Source of the DNA: Lachnospiraceae bacterium
GTDB taxonomy: Bacteria; Bacillota; Clostridia; Lachnospirales; Lachnospiraceae
Direction of reading: 5' to 3'
NCBI GenBank assembly: GCA_022792335.1
Contig: JAAWAV010000008.1
Span: forward strand, 62,001 to 126,000
Length of the DNA stretch: 64,000 nucleotides
Made by a program: the position numbers and the translations under genes
In this document: piece by piece, positions 16,589 through 25,863 of the stretch
How positions within the stretch are numbered: position 1 is the first letter of the stretch
Layout: each line of letters begins with the position of its first letter
Notes under the pieces: model-generated
The model's input: only the letters and a program-made list of their open reading frames with translations
What the model was told of the DNA's origin: nothing
Database searches by the model: none

Positions 16589-16638
16589 CTTCCTCTCCTT
16601 TCCCCTTCCAGTTTTCTTTATCATGGATGTGAAACGCC

Positions 16639-19293
16639 CTATTTCCACCGGTTTTTCAGACTATTCTGCAACCGGTATAAAGTATTTAACGCATCGATAG
16701 GCGTCATGGAAGAAAGTTCCATGACCTCCAGTTCTTTTAGAATGTCGTCGTCTTTTACGGTGTCAAAGAGACTCATCTGCTTCAGATCCACCTCGTCCAA
16801 CCTTGGCACATGTGCCTTGGCCGGTTTGGAAGCTCCGGCGATCTCCCTGGAACGGGCAGAGATATCTGCCTCAGCCAGTTCTTCGGCAAGTTCTGTTGCC
16901 CGAAGAAGAACTGGTTCCGGTACTCCGGCCAGTCTGGCGACTTGAATACCGTAGCTTTTATCGGCGCCGCCCTTTACAATCTTTCGCAGAAAGACAATCT
17001 CGTCTCCCATCTCTTTCACAGCAATACAGTAGTTGTTGACCCCTTTTAAGATTCCTTCAAGCTCTGTCAACTCGTGGTAATGGGTGGCGAATAAGGTCTT
17101 GGAGCCCAAAATTTTCGGATTGGAGATATATTCAATCACTGCCCAGGCAATCGAAAGACCGTCAAAGGTACTGGTACCGCGACCAATCTCATCCAGGATC
17201 AAAAGACTGTTTTTGGTGGCGTTTCGGAGAATATTGGCCACCTCCGTCATTTCTACCATAAACGTACTCTGGCCGCTGGCCAGATCATCGGAGGCTCCCA
17301 CTCTGGTAAAGATTCGGTCGCAAATTCCGATATTGGCAGCGCCTGCAGGGACGAAACTTCCCATCTGGGCCATCAGACAGATCAGAGCCGTCTGACGCAT
17401 GTATGTGGATTTCCCGGCCATATTGGGTCCGGTGATAACAGACAACCGGTTGTTTGTATTGTCCAGGTAAGTATCGTTGGCAATGAAGAGATGATCCCGC
17501 ATCATCTGTTCTACCACAGGATGTCGTCCCTCTTTGATATCAATGATTCCCTTTTCATTGATTTTGGGACGGACATATTGATGCTTGACCGCCGTTTCGG
17601 AAAGAGAGGCAAGCACGTCGATCCAGGCGATACAGTGAGCTGTTTTCTGAATCCGTTCCACTTGTTTGGCGATGTCGCTTCGGATCTGACAGAATAAATC
17701 GTATTCCAGGATAAACAGCTTGTCCTCTGCTCCCAGAATGATTTCTTCCAGCTTTTTTAATTCATCTGTGGTAAACCGTTCTGATCCGGTGAGTGTCTGT
17801 TTGCGGATATAACGGTCCGGCACCATGGAGAGAAACGAATTGGTCACCTCCAGATAATAACCGAATACCTTGTTGTATTTGATACGGAGGTTCTTGATGC
17901 CGGTCTGTTCCCGTTCTCTGGCCTCCAGTTCGGCAAGCCAGGTTTTCCCCTCTGTCTTGGCTTTCTTCAGCCGGTCGGCCTCCTCGTGAAAACCCTCTTT
18001 GATCAGTCCGCCCTCCCGGATCACCAGGGGCGGGTCGTCTACGATGGCTGTTTCGATCAGCCTGGTCAGGTCCTCCAGAGGGTCCAGACTTTCATATAGT
18101 TCCATGAGAAGAGGAGCCTGAAGTTCCTTTAAAAGCAATCGGATAGGAGGCAACATCTGAAGGGAATTTTTGAAAGCAATCAGATCCCTGGCATTGGCAG
18201 ACTGATAGGAGATACGGCCAATCAGCCGTTCCAGGTCATAAATAGGATTCAGATATTCTCCAAGCTCCTCTCTGGTAATATAAGAGTTGTTCAGTTCTTC
18301 CACGGCGTCCTGCCGGCGCAAAATCTCTTCCCGGTCAAGAAGCGGCTGTTCAATAAAACTCCGGAGGAGTCTGGCCCCCATGGCTGTCCTGGTCTTGTCA
18401 AGAACCCAAAGAAGAGAGCCACGCTTTTGCTTTTCCCGAAGCGTTTCCAAAAGTTCCAGGTTTCTTCTGGTAGAGGTATCAATCAGCATGTATTTCCCGG
18501 AGCGATAAGGAGTCAGCCTGGTAATGTGACTCAGGGAATTTTTCTGAGTCTCCAGAAGGTAACGGAGCGCTGTTCCGGCTGCAATCAAGCCGACTGGATA
18601 ATCTTCCAGGCCAAGCCCCTCCAGCCGTTCCACATGAAAATGTTTTTTTAAGGTCCCTTCGCAACTTTCTTCATCAAAATAATGATTGTCCAGAGCGGAA
18701 ATCAGAAAATTTACTCGACCCTTCAGAGCCTCCAGATCCACTCCTGACATATAGAAAGCTTCATTGCAGATGATTTCTGAAGGGGTATATTTGTAAATCT
18801 CATCCAACAGCATCCGAATAGAAGGAAGTTCCGTTACCAAAAACTCCCCGGTGGTAATATCCGTCACCGCGATGCCAAAAGATTTTGCCAGATAGACGAT
18901 AGACATCAGATAGTTATTCTTGGTCTCGTCCAAAGCCTGACTGTCCAAAAGAGTCCCTGGGGTGACAATTCGAATCACCTCCCGTTTGACAAGCCCCTTG
19001 ACCTGCCTGGGATCTTCCATCTGTTCCGCGATGGCTACTTTATAGCCTTTCTGGACTAGGCGGCTGAGATAAGTATCCAGTGCATGATAAGGGACGCCGC
19101 ACATGGGCGCCCGCTCTGTAAGGCCGCATTCTTTTCCCGTCAAAGTAAGCTCCAGCTCTCTGGAAACGGTTTTCGCATCCTCGAAAAACATTTCATAAAA
19201 GTCTCCCAGTCTGTAAAAAAGGATACAGCCAGGGTACTGCTTTTTCGTCTCCACATACTGTTGCATCATGGGTGATAACTGCTGTGTCGCCAC
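16639..19293 (-). CDS. mutS: DNA mismatch recognition protein MutS
   Basis: 884 residues. The mismatch-wedge motif GDFYEMF lies near residue 30, Walker A GPNMAGKSTYMRQ near 620, and Walker B LILDEIGRGTSTFDG follows. These are full-length MutS1 features. The start is GTG 19293 with GAGAGG upstream. MutS loads MutL at mismatches; the two genes lie 50 bases apart in the same direction. Confidence 0.97.
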   Translation of the reverse strand: MATQQLSPMMQQYVETKKQYPGCILFYRLGDFYEMFFEDAKTVSRELELTLTGKECGLTERAPMCGVPYHALDTYLSRLVQKGYKVAIAEQMEDPRQVKGLVKREVIRIVTPGTLLDSQALDETKNNYLMSIVYLAKSFGIAVTDITTGEFLVTELPSIRMLLDEIYKYTPSEIICNEAFYMSGVDLEALKGRVNFLISALDNHYFDEESCEGTLKKHFHVERLEGLGLEDYPVGLIAAGTALRYLLETQKNSLSHITRLTPYRSGKYMLIDTSTRRNLELLETLREKQKRGSLLWVLDKTRTAMGARLLRSFIEQPLLDREEILRRQDAVEELNNSYITREELGEYLNPIYDLERLIGRISYQSANARDLIAFKNSLQMLPPIRLLLKELQAPLLMELYESLDPLEDLTRLIETAIVDDPPLVIREGGLIKEGFHEEADRLKKAKTEGKTWLAELEAREREQTGIKNLRIKYNKVFGYYLEVTNSFLSMVPDRYIRKQTLTGSERFTTDELKKLEEIILGAEDKLFILEYDLFCQIRSDIAKQVERIQKTAHCIAWIDVLASLSETAVKHQYVRPKINEKGIIDIKEGRHPVVEQMMRDHLFIANDTYLDNTNNRLSVITGPNMAGKSTYMRQTALICLMAQMGSFVPAGAANIGICDRIFTRVGASDDLASGQSTFMVEMTEVANILRNATKNSLLILDEIGRGTSTFDGLSIAWAVIEYISNPKILGSKTLFATHYHELTELEGILKGVNNYCIAVKEMGDEIVFLRKIVKGGADKSYGIQVARLAGVPEPVLLRATELAEELAEADISARSREIAGASKPAKAHVPRLDEVDLKQMSLFDTVKDDDILKELEVMELSSMTPIDALNTLYRLQNSLKNRWK

Positions 19294-19316
19294 GTTTTAA
19301 CCTCTCTATTCTAAGA

Positions 19317-20288
19317 TCAGGATTCCTCTCCTGTGTAGTAGACAATTTTATTGTAAATGGGATAGTCCGTGAAAAATTCTGCCAAGGTGGGCCTTTCGTC
19401 AGAAGCTGGATCGTGAATCAAAAAATCAGAAGCTTTTAAAGCAGTTCCGTCTCCAGTATAACCAGTGATCAATACCCAGTGAGGCCGTCTATCCTCTGTA
19501 AAGCCTCCGATCAGCACAGGAATCCCGTCGCGAAGCTTAAGAAGCGACAATTCCAGATAGTTGGTATCCCAGTTTTTTTCATAACTGCGTGGAAAACCCA
19601 GATTTCCCTCTTCATCGTAAAAAAGCCTCTCCGCCATAGCATCTGGGGTGGTCACCATTCCTTCCAGATAAGAATAGGACATGGCCAGACAGGAAGTGGC
19701 ACATCCGGCTGATTCGATGGTTTCATAACTGTCCCCCAGCGGAAGGCTTCCCCACCTAGGGTCCTGTTGCTTAAAACGGGGAATATCCAGGAAAACCCGT
19801 CCGTCGGAAGGCGCCTGTTGGGAGAGCTCTTCCATCATACAGTACCCCTCCACAATCTGCGCCGAATGGGGCTTCTGGTAGCAGACTCGTACATAACCAG
19901 TATTTTCTTTCCAGAAAACCTGAATGGAATCTCCATAAGAGATATGGGCCACCACTGCAGCTTCTGTATTTGGCTCGCTTCGGATATTCAAAAGACCGAA
20001 ATACCTGCAGTACATGGTATCACCTTTTGAAAACCGTTCATAAGAAAACTTACCGTTTTCATCGATGTTCTGTGTTCTGTAAATGCCGGGAAGATGGCGG
20101 GAAAGTCTGGAACGCCACATACTTTCCACAGAGGAGGGAGAAACTTTTCCGAACCCGACCGGCTGAAACAGCTTCTCGGAACAGGTCCAGACCAGAATCA
20201 GGGTGCAGGTAAAAAAGACAACCATCAGGCTGATGGTTACCACCGTCCTTCGTTTCTTTCTATCTGCGAAAAAGTCTCTTACGTTCAT
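19317..20288 (-). CDS. Membrane-anchored C39-like cysteine peptidase with SH3-like domain
   Basis: 323 residues. An N-terminal membrane segment (about 16-36) is followed by an SH3-like region (GLLNIRSEPNTEAAVVAHISYGD, about 90-140). The peptidase_C39_2-like domain then has the probable nucleophile in ESAGCATSC (about residue 195), His in PHWVLITGY and Asp in FLIHDPAS. It probably acts outside the cell on wall-linked or secreted substrates. It sits between mutS and miaB without a functional link. The substrate is unknown. Confidence 0.8.
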   Translation of the reverse strand: MNVRDFFADRKKRRTVVTISLMVVFFTCTLILVWTCSEKLFQPVGFGKVSPSSVESMWRSRLSRHLPGIYRTQNIDENGKFSYERFSKGDTMYCRYFGLLNIRSEPNTEAAVVAHISYGDSIQVFWKENTGYVRVCYQKPHSAQIVEGYCMMEELSQQAPSDGRVFLDIPRFKQQDPRWGSLPLGDSYETIESAGCATSCLAMSYSYLEGMVTTPDAMAERLFYDEEGNLGFPRSYEKNWDTNYLELSLLKLRDGIPVLIGGFTEDRRPHWVLITGYTGDGTALKASDFLIHDPASDERPTLAEFFTDYPIYNKIVYYTGEES

Positions 20289-20301
20289 AAGTCCTCCCTG
20301 T

Positions 20302-21735
20302 TTACGGAAGTTTTTTTCCCATGTAATAAAAGCCTTTCGATTCTGTAAGCGTAACGGGGATCAGCGTTCCGACATCAGAAGCGTTTCCAGGAACATGTAC
20401 CATGAGATTGTTGCTTAGACGTCCGGTCACCAGAGCAGGGTCATGGCTATCCACCCCCTCGATGAGCGCTGTCATGGTCTTACCTACATCTTTGCCACAA
20501 ACTTCGGAAGAAATCCGCTGGACTTCTTTTAAAAGCCGGTCAAACCGTGGCTTTACGACAGACTCAGGGACCTGCTCAGCCATGGAAGCAGCCGGAGTGC
20601 CGGTCCGTTTGGAATAGAGAAAGGTAAAGGCGCTGTCATAACGAACCTGGCGGACCACATCTAAGGTTTCCTCGAAATCTTCTTCCGTCTCGCCGGGGAA
20701 TCCCACAATAATGTCCGTAGTCAAAGACAGATCTGGGATTTCTGTCTTGATCTTTTTAGCCAGTTCCAGATACTGTTCCTTTGTATAAACCCGGTTCATC
20801 TGTTTTAAGATCCGGGAACTCCCTGACTGGAGAGGCAGATGAAGATGACGACAGATTTTCTGACAGTCTCGCATGACCTCAATGAGCTCATCCGACAGAT
20901 CCTTTGGATGAGAAGTCATAAAACGGATCCGCTCCAGTCCCGAAATCTCAGCTACCTGACTCAGAAGTTCTGCAAAAGTCATGGGGGTGTCCAACGTTTT
21001 TCCATAAGAATTGACATTTTGGCCGAGAAGCATAACCTCCACCACCCCATCAGCAACCAGAGCCCGGATCTCCGAAAGGATGTCCTGCGGACTGCGGCTT
21101 CTCTCCCGCCCTCTTACATAGGGAACAATGCAGTAGCTACAGAAGTTGTTGCAACCATACATGATATTTACGCCGGACTTAAAGGGATATTTTCGTCTGG
21201 CCGGAAGATTTTCCACAATCTGCTCCGTCCCGTCCCAGATGTCAACAATCATATCGTTTCTGATATAACAGAGAAACAAAAGCTCTGCCAGCCGGAAAAT
21301 ATTATGAGTGCCGAAAATCAGATCCACAAAGCGGTAACTCTTCCGGATCTTTTCCACTACAGAAGGCTCCTGCATCATACAGCCGCAAAGAGCGATGGTC
21401 ATCCTCGGATTTTTCTGCTTTAAACGATTTAAATATCCCAGCCGTCCGTAAACCCTCTGGTTGGCATTGTCCCGAACCGTACAGGTATTATAAAGAACAA
21501 AATCGGAAGCTTCCTCCTCGGAAGCAGTAAATCCAGCCTGTATCAGGATACCAAGGAGTTTTTCTGAATCCTTGGCATTCATCTGACAGCCGAAGGTCTG
21601 AATACAGGCCGTCAGAGGACGGCCGTACTCCTGACTTTTCTCTGCCACAAGTTCCTTCAACTGCTCCATAAAATACTGCTGGCGGGCGGGCTCCATCTTT
21701 GGAGCGGCTGCTAGAATTGTCTCATATGGTTCCAC
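20302..21735 (-). CDS. miaB: tRNA-2-methylthio-N6-dimethylallyladenosine synthase
   Basis: A radical-SAM methylthiotransferase acting on i6A37 made by MiaA. The N-terminal domain holds TFGCQMNAKDSEKL, the radical-SAM cluster motif is CNNFCSYCIVPYVRGRE, and a C-terminal TRAM domain (VTGRLSNNLMVHVPG) binds tRNA. The track start is GTG 21753, overlapping the upstream stop as GTGA but without a ribosome site. GTG 21735 has AAAGGAG eight bases upstream and is my choice (477 residues). Confidence 0.95.
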   Translation of the reverse strand: MEPYETILAAAPKMEPARQQYFMEQLKELVAEKSQEYGRPLTACIQTFGCQMNAKDSEKLLGILIQAGFTASEEEASDFVLYNTCTVRDNANQRVYGRLGYLNRLKQKNPRMTIALCGCMMQEPSVVEKIRKSYRFVDLIFGTHNIFRLAELLFLCYIRNDMIVDIWDGTEQIVENLPARRKYPFKSGVNIMYGCNNFCSYCIVPYVRGRERSRSPQDILSEIRALVADGVVEVMLLGQNVNSYGKTLDTPMTFAELLSQVAEISGLERIRFMTSHPKDLSDELIEVMRDCQKICRHLHLPLQSGSSRILKQMNRVYTKEQYLELAKKIKTEIPDLSLTTDIIVGFPGETEEDFEETLDVVRQVRYDSAFTFLYSKRTGTPAASMAEQVPESVVKPRFDRLLKEVQRISSEVCGKDVGKTMTALIEGVDSHDPALVTGRLSNNLMVHVPGNASDVGTLIPVTLTESKGFYYMGKKLP

Positions 21736-21749
21736 CTGGGAAACTCCTT

Positions 21750-23591
21750 TCACGGGCGGATCTGCCCGTTTCCGTAAATGATATATTTTGTCGTCGTAAG
21801 GGCCTTTAATCCCATAGGGCCTCTGGCATGAAGTTTCTGGGTACTGATGCCGATTTCCGCCCCGAAACCAAACTCAAAACCATCCGTAAATCTGGTCGAC
21901 GCATTGACATAAACAGCCGCCGCATCCACCTCGTCCAGAAACTTTTGGGCATTTTCGTAGCTCTTTGTGACGATGGACTCCGAATGCTTGGTATTGTAAT
22001 GGTTGATATGAGAGATGGCTTCTTCTACGGAACTTACGGTTTTTGCTGACAGAATGTAGTCCAGATATTCCGTTCCCCAATCCTCCGAAGAAGCCATAAC
22101 GGCCTCCGGAACCAGAGAACAGACGGTCTCATCTCCCCGGATTTCCACCTGTTTTTCCGAAAGGCGTCCGGCAAGTACCTTCCAAAGCTTTTCAGAAATA
22201 TTCTTATGAATCAGCAGAGACTCGCAGGCATTGCAGACCCCAATTCTCTGAGTTTTTGCATTGAGAATGATATCAACAGCCATCGAGAGATCTGCACTTT
22301 CATCTACAAAAATATGGCAGTTCCCCGTCCCCGTCTCAATAACCGGAACCGTACTGTTTTCTACCACAGAACGAATCAGGCCCGCTCCTCCTCTTGGAAT
22401 TAAAACATCGACGAAGTCGTTCATCCGCATCAGAAGTCTGGCGGCTTTCCGGTCTGTACTTTTGACAAGCTGGACAGAGTCTGCCGGAAGATTACAGCCA
22501 GAAAGCGCTTCCTGAATCACACAAGTAATGGCCAGATTGGACTTTAAGGCGTCGCTTCCGCCTTTTAGGATTACCGCGTTTCCGGCCTTAAAGCAAAGGC
22601 CGAAGGCGTCCGCCGTCACATTGGGTCTGGATTCATAGATGATCCCGACGACTCCCAGGGGAACCCGCTTTTCTCCAATTACTAGGCCGTTCGGCCGTTT
22701 TTTCATGGAAAGCACTTCGCCCACCGGATCGTCCAGAGAGGCTACCTGTCGGAGGCCTTCTGCCATGGCGATGATTCTATCTTCCGTCAGACAGAGCCGA
22801 TCCAGAAGCCCTCCATGCATTCCACGTTTCCTTCCAGCCTCCATATCTTCTTCGTTGGCTTTTAAAATCCGGTCCATATGGGCAAGAAGGGCGTCGGCCG
22901 CTGCCAAAAGTCCCCGGTTTTTCTCCAAAACGCCCAGCGTTCCAAGACGTGCCGCCGCATTCCGAGCCTTCGCTCCCATACGCATCAAATCCTCTTCCAG
23001 TTCTTCCGGGCGACGGCTGATTTGCGTCTCCGTAAGGAGTATTTGCGGCCGGATATCGAATCTTTCAAAAGGGATCTCCTCAAATATCTGACATTCGTAA
23101 GCCAGAGCAACCGTTATAAGCTCCGGATGGGCTTCCAGATATCGGTCGTAGAATCCTCCGCCATAGCCGATCCGGTGGTGGCTCCTGTCAAAGGCCACTC
23201 CCGGCATTAAAAACAGCGAGGCCTCCCCTGTCACAGCTCCCCCAGAAACCGTAGGAAGCCCCGGTTTCGGTTCCAGAATACCAGAGTAACCGACTTCCAG
23301 ATCCTCCCGGCTGGTAATCAGGAAAAATTCCATAGCCTGTCCGTTCACTCTGGGAACAGCCACCTGTTTTCCGTCCTTCCAGGCCTGCTCCATGATCGGC
23401 CAGGTTTTTACTTCATGATTATAATCCACATAAGAGTAAATCAGGGACGCCCTCTGATATTCCGGCAGGGAACAGAGAAAAGACAAGATCTGTTCACTCC
23501 CTGCCTGCTCTACTTCCAAAGGCAGAGCTTTCCTGCGCTCTTTCACAGCTTTTCTAATTTCTCTCTTTGTCAGAATCTTTTCTTCTGTCAT
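21750..23591 (-). CDS. proA: Fusion of 5-formyltetrahydrofolate cyclo-ligase and glutamate-5-semialdehyde dehydrogenase (ProA)
   Basis: One 613-residue ORF with two complete enzymes. Residues 1-195 are 5-formyl-THF cyclo-ligase (basic N-terminus; [22 protein letters not shown], the nucleotide-site motif). Residues about 200-613 are ProA, which reduces glutamyl-5-phosphate ([12 protein letters not shown]; catalytic Cys in [20 protein letters not shown]). The junction is [27 protein letters not shown] lies five bases before an internal ATG in the junction, so separate ProA might also be made. ProB lies two genes upstream. The ATG overlaps the DUF896 stop (ATGA). Confidence 0.93.
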   Translation of the reverse strand: MTEEKILTKREIRKAVKERRKALPLEVEQAGSEQILSFLCSLPEYQRASLIYSYVDYNHEVKTWPIMEQAWKDGKQVAVPRVNGQAMEFFLITSREDLEVGYSGILEPKPGLPTVSGGAVTGEASLFLMPGVAFDRSHHRIGYGGGFYDRYLEAHPELITVALAYECQIFEEIPFERFDIRPQILLTETQISRRPEELEEDLMRMGAKARNAAARLGTLGVLEKNRGLLAAADALLAHMDRILKANEEDMEAGRKRGMHGGLLDRLCLTEDRIIAMAEGLRQVASLDDPVGEVLSMKKRPNGLVIGEKRVPLGVVGIIYESRPNVTADAFGLCFKAGNAVILKGGSDALKSNLAITCVIQEALSGCNLPADSVQLVKSTDRKAARLLMRMNDFVDVLIPRGGAGLIRSVVENSTVPVIETGTGNCHIFVDESADLSMAVDIILNAKTQRIGVCNACESLLIHKNISEKLWKVLAGRLSEKQVEIRGDETVCSLVPEAVMASSEDWGTEYLDYILSAKTVSSVEEAISHINHYNTKHSESIVTKSYENAQKFLDEVDAAAVYVNASTRFTDGFEFGFGAEIGISTQKLHARGPMGLKALTTTKYIIYGNGQIRP

Positions 23592-23821
23592 GAGCCTTTC
23601 TTCCTCTTTTCCTTCCGTTCGGCTACTTTTCTGAGCTCTGTCACCGTGCCGTCCGGTTCTAGAATACTGACGTTGTCCAGAGTCCCCCTGAGGTTCTTCC
23701 GGATAGCCAGAATATAATCCTGCCGGAGCTTTGCCTGCTCTGCCTTTTCCTCTTCTGTCAGACCCTCCGCCTTAGATTTATGATATAATTCATTGATCCG
23801 GTTAATTTCTTTCTCCGTCAT
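23588..23821 (-). CDS. DUF896 family protein (YnzC-like)
   Basis: 77 residues from ATG 23821, chosen because GAGGAG lies six bases upstream; the track adds ten residues. [20 protein letters not shown] and the QAKLRQDYI motif are typical of DUF896, a short, highly charged cytoplasmic helical family of unknown function. The stop overlaps the fusion gene's ATG by 4 bases, so the two are translationally coupled. Confidence 0.88.
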   Translation of the reverse strand: MTEKEINRINELYHKSKAEGLTEEEKAEQAKLRQDYILAIRKNLRGTLDNVSILEPDGTVTELRKVAERKEKRKKGS

Positions 23822-23873
23822 ATTCTGCTCCTCGTTTCCTGATTTTGTCACGGTCCCTTTTCCTGCAAAAATG

Positions 23874-24722
23874 TTACTTTAGATAACGTAACAGCTCTTC
23901 ATAACGCTCTTTCATGCACTCATAGCCGTGACGATAGAATGCCTCTAAAACTTCCGGTCTTTGTTCTGTCCGGGAGACCACAGGACGCTCCGGCCGTATC
24001 ACAAAAAGATGGCCTTTTTCTTCCAACCGCTCAATGAGATCCATGGTATGGTTATAGACAAGAGGCCTTCTGCATACAGCCTTTACAAGTTCCGGGTAAT
24101 CCTTATAGGCCGTTCGGTAAATAGCGGCGGCCTTGGCGGAAAGCTTTTTCCGATACCCGGCGTTTCTGGTCAGGATCACCACACATTTTTTATATCCCTG
24201 CTTTAACATCCGCACCACCGGAATGGAATCGGCCAGCCCCCCGTCCATATAAGGAATGCCGTCCACTTCCACCATTTTTGTCACAATCGGCATACTGCAG
24301 GAAGCACGACAGATAGAAAGGAGCCGCGCCTCGTCCTCTCTGTCATCCATATATTCCGCCTTTCCCGTGATACAGTTGGTGACAGCCAGTTCACAGCGGA
24401 TTTCCGATCGACGGTAGGCTTCAAAATCAAAAGGGAAAATTTCCCTAGGATACTTGTCAAAAATCAGGTCCATATCAAAAAGGCTTCTCGTCTTCAGTGC
24501 TTTTTTCACGCTGAGATAATTGTTTTTTCTGTCGGTTGGAATCATACAATTTTTGGTCCGCCCGATTTGTCTGGAAACATAGTCGATCCCATTGCACGCC
24601 CCGGCGGAGACACCGATGACATAAGGAAAGTAGAGCTCTTGCTCCATCAGAAAATCAAGAACGCCGGAGGTGAAAATCCCTCTGATAGCGCCCCCTTCCA
24701 AAACCAGTCCTGCTTTTATCAT
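23874..24722 (-). CDS. Patatin-like phospholipase family protein
   Basis: 282 residues. LVLEGGAIRGIFTSGVLDFL forms the oxyanion loop, GVSAGACNG is the GxSxG nucleophile elbow (Ser near residue 40), and DGGLADSIPV supplies the catalytic Asp. The Ser-Asp dyad is intact. The closest general group is the YjjU-type bacterial patatins; lipid substrates are not known. The gene interrupts what would be a proBA operon. Confidence 0.88.
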   Translation of the reverse strand: MIKAGLVLEGGAIRGIFTSGVLDFLMEQELYFPYVIGVSAGACNGIDYVSRQIGRTKNCMIPTDRKNNYLSVKKALKTRSLFDMDLIFDKYPREIFPFDFEAYRRSEIRCELAVTNCITGKAEYMDDREDEARLLSICRASCSMPIVTKMVEVDGIPYMDGGLADSIPVVRMLKQGYKKCVVILTRNAGYRKKLSAKAAAIYRTAYKDYPELVKAVCRRPLVYNHTMDLIERLEEKGHLFVIRPERPVVSRTEQRPEVLEAFYRHGYECMKERYEELLRYLK

Positions 24723-24746
24723 AATTTTTAGCTCCTACGGTAAGCT

Positions 24747-25589
24747 TTAATAAGCCGTCAAATATTCAATCAGATCAAAGTCTTTGTTTTTGTGGGCGAG
24801 AAACAGGGTGCCGACTGGATCTCCGTCGAGGACGCGATAAATATTTTCCACATCCTCTCCATTGGTAATAACCATGTCAATACCGGCGTCTGTAGCCATT
24901 CTGGCAGCTACGATTTTGGCTGACATCCCTCCCGTTCCCACCGTACTTCCTGTAGTGTTTTTGCCCATTTCCTGCAGATCTTTTGTAATTTCCGTAACCT
25001 CGCCGATAAACGCAGCTTCTGGATTGTTTCTGGGGTCATCCTCATAGAGCCCGTCAATGTCAGACAACAGGATCAGAAGATCCGCATGGATCACCGCTGC
25101 CACAATGGCAGAGAGGCGGTCGTTATCCCCAAACTCAATTTCATGAGTCGCCACAGTGTCGTTTTCATTGACGATGGGAATAACCCCCATCTGAAGAAGC
25201 TCGTCAAAGGTGTTTCTGGCGTTCCTTCTGGATTCTTCATTTAACATGGTGGTCTTTGTCATAAGGATCTGAGCCACCACTTGATTGTATTCGGAAAAAA
25301 GTTTCTGATAGGTCATCATTAATTTGGCCTGTCCCACAGCGGCCAGAGCCTGCTTCACAGGAAGGGCATCCGGCCGTTCCATATAACCCATGGTTTTCCG
25401 GCCGACAGCCCCGGCTCCAGAACTGACTAGCACCACTTCCATTCCCTGATTACGCAAATCGCAAAGAACTCTGGCCAGTTTCTCTACTTTGTTTAGATTT
25501 AAAAAGCCAGTATATTTATGAGTCAGAGAAGAAGAGCCGATTTTAATCACTACCCGTCTTTTCCCCAGAAGTCTCGTTTTTCTATTCAT
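24747..25589 (-). CDS. proB: Glutamate 5-kinase, short form without PUA domain
   Basis: 280 residues. An amino-acid kinase fold with VVIKIGSSSLT at the N-terminus, VSSGAGAVGR, IVNENDTVATHEIEFGDND (glutamate/proline site) and STVGTGGMSAKIVAA. It phosphorylates glutamate for proline synthesis. The protein ends right after the kinase core, so the C-terminal PUA domain of many ProBs is absent; short forms exist in other Firmicutes. It has its own consensus promoter. ProA is encoded as a fusion two genes downstream. Confidence 0.94.
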   Translation of the reverse strand: MNRKTRLLGKRRVVIKIGSSSLTHKYTGFLNLNKVEKLARVLCDLRNQGMEVVLVSSGAGAVGRKTMGYMERPDALPVKQALAAVGQAKLMMTYQKLFSEYNQVVAQILMTKTTMLNEESRRNARNTFDELLQMGVIPIVNENDTVATHEIEFGDNDRLSAIVAAVIHADLLILLSDIDGLYEDDPRNNPEAAFIGEVTEITKDLQEMGKNTTGSTVGTGGMSAKIVAARMATDAGIDMVITNGEDVENIYRVLDGDPVGTLFLAHKNKDFDLIEYLTAY

Positions 25590-25664
25590 GCCAATCTCCT
25601 CATTTGAAATCCAAAAACAAATACGGACGCATTCTCCAAAATGTTTCGTGTCATCTCTAATGCT

Positions 25665-25680
25665 TCAGGCGCTTGCCTGA
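25665..25680 (-). promoter_or_regulatory. Hairpin in the proB leader
   Basis: TCAGGC / GCCTGA with a 4-base loop lies in the predicted 5' leader of proB, between the promoter and ATG 25589. The GGACG and CGTCC segments flanking it could extend the fold. There is no U-run, so it is not a terminator. No T-box motif was found. Confidence 0.35.
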
Positions 25681-25687
25681 CGTCCTC

Positions 25688-25716
25688 ATTCTATCAAATT
25701 TATGTTTTCTTGACAA
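25688..25716 (-). promoter_or_regulatory. Sigma-A type promoter of proB
   Basis: On the minus strand, TTGTCA (25716-25711), a 17-base spacer and TAGAAT (25693-25688) precede proB by about 100 bases. The -35 region lies within one copy of the CTTGACAAGAG repeat. Confidence 0.75.
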
Positions 25717-25863
25717 GAGGGGTGCCTTTCGCCATATAAAAGTGATATTGATACCGTCGCTTGACAAGAGCACACACGCCCTGAACCATGCCGACGCCCC
25801 GCTTTCAGCATTATCTTTCTTCGACCGTATGTATCCTTGCCAAGCGGCGGTATATTCAACAGA

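Larger units (their letters stand above)
25590..25863 (-). other. 274-bp gap between proB and the R-M gene
   Basis: Holds the proB promoter, a leader hairpin (25665-25680) and an 11-bp direct repeat CTTGACAAGAG at 25709-25719 and 25760-25770. The 63-codon frame in the track (25686-25877) overlaps these sites and is not convincing as a gene. No terminator is visible after the R-M gene stop. Confidence 0.6.

Noticed and set aside
25590-25688. Proline-type T-box or riboswitch ahead of proB
   Set aside because: Only a short hairpin is visible and no T-box motif or terminator follows.
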